The notes below the pieces were generated by a model. It saw only the letters and a program-made list of their open reading frames with translations. It ran no database searches and was not told where the DNA came from. A stretch of 33,098 nt of DNA from Chromatiaceae bacterium (GTDB taxonomy: Bacteria > Pseudomonadota > Gammaproteobacteria > Chromatiales > Chromatiaceae). The position numbers and the translations under genes are program-made. Within the stretch, counting starts at the first letter, position 1, and the number at the start of each line of letters is the position of its first letter. The stretch lies in NCBI GenBank assembly GCA_013426805.1, contig JACDZG010000085.1:1-33098 (forward strand), written 5' to 3'. Shown here in pieces: positions 33,048-33,098 of this stretch.

Positions 33048-33098
33048 CAGCCTGTCGGACTTTAGGCGATTTCCGAATAAGACGCTATCAAGCATCAA
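33048..33098. other. Right edge, possible insertion-sequence end
   Basis: CAGCCTGTCGGACTTT resembles the terminal repeat of some insertion sequences, but the window ends before this can be tested. Confidence 0.25.

Noticed and set aside
1-33098. tRNA, rRNA or CRISPR array
   Set aside because: No cloverleaf with a TTC-type arm, no rRNA stretch and no regularly spaced repeats were seen by eye.

Overview
The window looks like a chromosomal segment of a GC-rich, sulfur-oxidising gammaproteobacterium, most likely a purple sulfur bacterium (Chromatiaceae) or close relative. The best evidence is an aprBA pair (dissimilatory APS reductase) at the right end. Palindromic repeats between genes and AAA-ATPase/PD-(D/E)XK proteins of the DUF1703 type also fit. 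The genus cannot be fixed from this sequence alone.

Region 1 (36-12539, all minus strand) is one tightly packed operon of nine genes, almost all joined by 1-4 base overlaps. It resembles a DNA phosphorothioation (PT) modification and restriction island of the Ssp type. In order of transcription: cysteine desulfurase (SspA-like), DUF4007 protein (SspB-like), large P-loop ATPase (SspC-like), an unrecognised 254-residue protein, PAPS-reductase-like ATP pyrophosphatase with four cysteines (SspD/DndC-like), a P-loop ATPase carrying an N-terminal domain that resembles the sulfur-binding domain of PT-dependent restriction enzymes, a 524-residue protein, a Fic-family AMP-transferase-like protein, and a 379-residue protein resembling the N-terminal part of a DptH/SspH-type component. 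The first five would place sulfur in the DNA backbone; the last four are probably the restriction or regulatory arm. The fusion of a PT-reader-like domain to the ATPase and the Fic gene inside the module make this the most interesting system here.

Region 2 (12778-18245) holds a shortened AAA-ATPase/PD-(D/E)XK gene, a decayed second copy of that family in the opposite direction, and an RND efflux operon. Its adaptor is intact, but its permease has lost about 250 residues and shifted frame. Region 3 (18118-23060) has a secreted beta-helix-like protein, a 1104-residue tubulin-like protein on its own, and palindromic elements.

Region 4 (23450-28420) has a DUF1800/DUF1501 pair followed by damaged genes: a NarL-type histidine kinase with a broken N-terminus, a response regulator reduced to its two ends, and a catalase-family gene with one in-frame TAG where a tryptophan is expected. 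Region 5 (28468-33098) has a peptidoglycan-binding/CHAP-like amidase, a strong terminator, aprA and aprB, a promoter/operator candidate, and a mobile palindromic element next to the C-terminal remnant of a DUF4351 gene.

Two themes run through the window. Three nearly identical ~128-base palindromic elements lie in the same orientation, with related elements sharing their ends. Several genes keep both ends but have lost their middle, which means either genuine gene decay or an assembly problem. I see no rRNA, tRNA or CRISPR array.
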